A DNA stretch of 64,000 nt. Source: Piliocolobus tephrosceles. Taxonomy: Eukaryota > Chordata > Mammalia > Primates > Cercopithecidae. Positions 60,682-64,000 of this stretch are shown here, piece after piece. The translations under genes and the position numbers were made by a program. The notes beneath the pieces are model-generated. The model saw only the letters and a program-made list of their open reading frames with translations. It made no database searches and was not told the DNA's origin. The DNA is taken from contig NC_045435.1 of NCBI RefSeq assembly GCF_002776525.5, positions 126,423,917 through 126,487,916 of the forward strand. Reading direction: 5' to 3'. Numbering within the stretch: position 1 is the first letter of the stretch; the number at the start of each line of letters is the position of its first letter.

Positions 60682-63600
60682 GAAACAATCTGAGCAACTG
60701 CTTTGCGATGTGTGTATTCGTCTCCTAGAGGGAAACCATTCTTTGGATTCAGCAGCTTGAAATCACTGTTTTTGTGGAATCTGAGGAAGGACATTTGGGA
60801 ACGATCCTTAGAATATGGAGACAGAAATATCTTCAGATAAAATCCAGAAGGAAGCTTTCTCTGAAACTTCTCTGTGTGATCTTAATTCCTTACACTCAGA
60901 TAAGCCTCTCTTTTCATTGAGCAGTTTTCTAGCCCTGTGTATGTTTAGCGTGTGATGGATATTCGGGAGCACTTTGAGTCTAACAGTGAAAAAGGAAATA
61001 TGTTCACCCTGAAACTGGGGAGAAGCTTTCTGAGGAACTGCTTTGTGATGTGTGCATTCCACTTACAGTGTTATAACAGCTGTAATAACGTCTGTTATTA
61101 CAGCATCGGGAAATCCCTTTTGGAGAATCAGCTACCAAGTGATATTCGGGAGCATGCAGGTGCCGATGTTGTAAATGGAAGTAGCCACAGACAAAAACTG
61201 GAAAGAAGCTTTCTATGAAAAGACTCTGTGATATGTGTAATCATCTCACATAGATAAAGCTTTCTTTACATTACACAGCTTGGAAATTGTCATGGGAGGA
61301 ACCACGAAGTTTCTTCTCATAAAGCACTTTGAACACTGTTCCTGTAAAAACCAAAAGAGTGATATTTGGAGCACATTGAAGGCTATGGCAGAGTCAAATG
61401 TCGTCCAATAAAAAACAGAAAGAAACACTCGAAGAAACTGCTCTCTGACATGTCCATTCTTTTCAAAGTGTTAAAGCTTACTCTACATTTCCCAGTTTGA
61501 AAGTCGGTATTTGACGTTTCTGTGAAGGGATACTAAGTGGCAACCTGAGGTCTGTGTGAGGCAAGGAAATGTCTTTCATGGAAAATCAGAGATAACCATT
61601 CTGCACAACTCTTTCATGATGTTTGTATTCATCTCATAGAGCTAAATCTTTCTTTGGATTGAGCAGTTTGAAATCACTGTTTCTGTGGAGTCTGAGAAAA
61701 GACATTTGGAAACGCTCTATAGAATATCCTGAAAAAGAAACAACCTCAGAGAGAAACCAGAAGGAAGCTTTCTGTGAAACTGCTCTGTGTCATGTGAATT
61801 CCGTTCACAGAGTTAAACTTCTATTTTCATTGTGCTGTATCACTACACTGTTTTTGTTTAGTCTACAAAGGGATATTGTGGAGGGATTTGAGGCTTACAA
61901 TGAGAAAGTAATTGACTTCAAATAGAAAGTGTAGAGAAGCTTTCTGAGGAACTGCTTTGTGATGTGGGAATTCCACTCACAGAAATATACCTTTCTTCTA
62001 CTAGAGGATTCCAGAATGCCTTTTGGAGAAAAAGCTACCAAGAGATATTCGGGAGAAAAGGGACGACTTTGGTGAAAAATGAAATATCTTCAGACAAAAA
62101 ATGGAAAGAAGATTTCTGTAAAACTGCTTTCTGTTAGATATATTTATTCATGTCACATAGTTAAAACTTTCATTATATTACGCAGTTTGGAAACTCCGTC
62201 GTGCACAGATCTGCGAAGGGACATTCAGGAGAACATTCAGGCCTACGGTGAAAGAGGAGATATCTTCAGATAAAAACTGGATAGAAGCTTTCTGAGAAAC
62301 TACTTTGTGATGTATGCATTCCACTCAGGGAGTTTTATCTCTTTTCTCACAAGGCAGTGTTTGAACACTGTTTCTGTGAAACCGAAAAAGGGATATTTCA
62401 GAACGCATTGAGGACTATGGCGAATAGTGAAATATACTGAAATAAAATCGAGGAAGAATAGTTCCAAGAATCTGCGCTCAGATTGCTGCATTCACTTCAC
62501 AGAGTTAATGTTTACTCTATGTTGCCCAGTTTTGAAACTCTGTCTTTGAAGAATCTGTGAAGGGATATTTTGTGATACCTGGAGGCTTCTGGTGAGCAAG
62601 GAAATGCCTTCTGATGAAACCTGCAGAGAAACCTTCTGAGCAACTGCTTTGCGATGTGTGTATTCGTCTGATAGAGGTAAACCATTCTTTGGATTGAGCA
62701 GCTTGATATCACTGTTTTTGTGGAATCTGAGGAAGGACATTTGGGAATGATCCATAGAATATGGAGAAAGAAATATCTTCAGGTAAAATCCAGAAGGAAG
62801 TTTTCTTTGAAACTGCTCTGTGTCATCTTAATTCCTCTCTCTCAGGTAAGTCTCTATTTTCATTGAGCCGTTTTCTAGTCCTGTGTATGTTTAACGTGTG
62901 ATGGGATATTCGGGAGCACTTTGAGTCTAACTGCGAAAAAGGAAATTTGTTCAGCCCGATGCTGGAGAGAAGATTTCTGAGGAATTGCTTTGTGACGTGT
63001 GCATTCCACTCACAGTGTTATACCTCTCTTCTCATACAGCGTCGTTGAAACTCTTTTGGAGGAACAGATACCCAGTGATATTCGGGAGCATGTTGATGCC
63101 GATGGTGAAAAGGGATATAGCTTCAGAGAAAGACTGGAAAGAAGCTTTCTAGGAAACGAGTCTGTGATATGTGTAATCATCTCACATAGGTAAAGCCTTC
63201 TTTACATTACGCAGCTTGGAAACTGTCATGAACGGATCCACTAAGGGACCTTCGGGAGCATATTCTGAACTATTTTGAAAAAGAAAATATCTTCAGATAA
63301 AAACTGGAAAGAAGCTTTCTTTGAATCTGCTTTTTACTATGTTTATTCATCTCACACAGATGAAGCTTTCTTTACACTACACAGCCTGCAAACTCCCTCA
63401 TGGATGGATCCACGAAGGGATATTTGGAGTCACATTTGGGCCTATGGTGAAATAGGAAATATAGTCTGATAAATACTGGAGAGAAGACTTCTGAGAAACT
63501 CCTTGGTGATGTGTGCATTCCACTCAGGAAGTCATAACTCTCTTCTCATAAGGCACAGTATGAGCACTGTTCTTGTAAAACCAAAAGAATCATATTCGGA

Positions 63601-64000
63601 GCACATTGAAGACTACGGTAAAAAGTGAAATGTCTTCCAATAAGAAACAGAAACAAGTACTCGAAGAAACTGCTCTCTGACATGTGCTTTCTTTTGAGAG
63701 GTTTAAATCTTACTGTACATTTCTCATTTTTAAAGTCGGTCTTTGAGGGTTCTGCGAAGGGATAGTAAGTGGCGACCAGAGGCCTGTGTGAGGCTAGGAA
63801 ATGTCTTCCATCGAAAATTGGGGAGTAGCTTTCGGCACAACTTTTCTGTGATGTTTGTATTCATCTCATAGCGTTAAATCATTCTTTGGATTGAGCAGTT
63901 TGAAATCACTGTTGCTGTGGAATCAGAGAAAGGACATTTGGAAACGCCCTTTGGAATATCCTGAAAAAAGAAATAACCTCAGAGAGAAACCAGAAAGAAG
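60678..64000 (+). repeat. Alpha-satellite array, + polarity
   Basis: Starts at the H/I boundary, then I, J, K, L/A hybrid (near 61300), B, C, D, E, F, G, H, I, J, K, L, M (landmark near 63360), A, B and C to the window end. Monomer E near 61980-62050 has no L1. A perfect 11-bp hairpin lies at 61079-61104. No genes are present. Confidence 0.92.
61079..61104. repeat. Perfect short hairpin in monomer K
   Basis: GCTGTAATAAC (61079-61089), a four-base loop GTCT, and GTTATTACAGC (61094-61104). It replaces the usual TACCTCTCTTCTCATACAGC text of monomer K, so the palindrome arose locally. Confidence 0.85.

Overview
This window is pericentromeric primate DNA. It is made almost entirely of divergent alpha-satellite monomers of about 171 bp, interrupted by retroelements. 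I see no host protein-coding gene, tRNA, rRNA or CRISPR array. The three Alu elements all carry changes I associate with Old World monkey AluY: GGCTCAAGCCTG in the left arm and GATCCGGCCACTGCAC in the right arm. Together with the L1 3' ends this points to a cercopithecid monkey such as macaque, baboon or a relative. The chromosome cannot be told from the sequence.

The satellite is not a random monomeric layer. Thirteen distinguishable monomer types follow one another in fixed order (I label them M-A-B-C-D-E-F-G-H-I-J-K-L) and the order restarts about every 2.23 kb. It is therefore a degenerate 13-mer higher-order repeat (HOR). Monomer M begins at about 319, 2546, 4774, 10881 and 13110 in the first block. 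The array changes polarity several times: + at 1-13242, - at 13243 to about 24114, + at about 26197-29232, - at 29250 to about 60677, + at about 60678-64000. There is also a micro-inversion near 34395-34470. The polarity joints sit on a short local duplication (13.2 kb), inside a recombinant LINE-1 (24-26 kb), on filler sequence (29.24 kb) and on microhomology (60.68 kb).

The insertions help order events. A 5'-inverted (twin-primed) L1 in monomer E occurs in four HOR units (5.6, 24.1, 41.1 and 59.4 kb) with the same internal inversion point, so it was copied along with the satellite. A 2.8-kb internally deleted class I endogenous retrovirus (tRNA-Phe primer site, two LTRs, gag, pro and env remnants) sits in monomer L about 1.18 kb from that L1 in two units of opposite polarity (7917-10719 and 20156-22940), at the same target site. 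The other two L1-bearing units keep the empty site (39.91 and 58.18 kb). The simplest order is L1 insertion, HOR amplification, ERV insertion in one lineage, then inverted duplication. Two further independent L1s (36.1 and 50.1 kb), both also 5'-inverted, and three Alus (13.9, 39.1 and 55.9 kb) are later single-copy arrivals with target-site duplications.

Two 400-base N runs (25223-25622 and 36221-36620) interrupt the same part of L1 ORF2 in opposite orientation, so the local assembly needs independent checking. The only long open reading frame is a reverse-transcriptase fragment of L1 ORF2 at about 50.0-51.3 kb. The many 60-120 aa frames elsewhere are by-products of a 171-bp repeat whose length is divisible by three.
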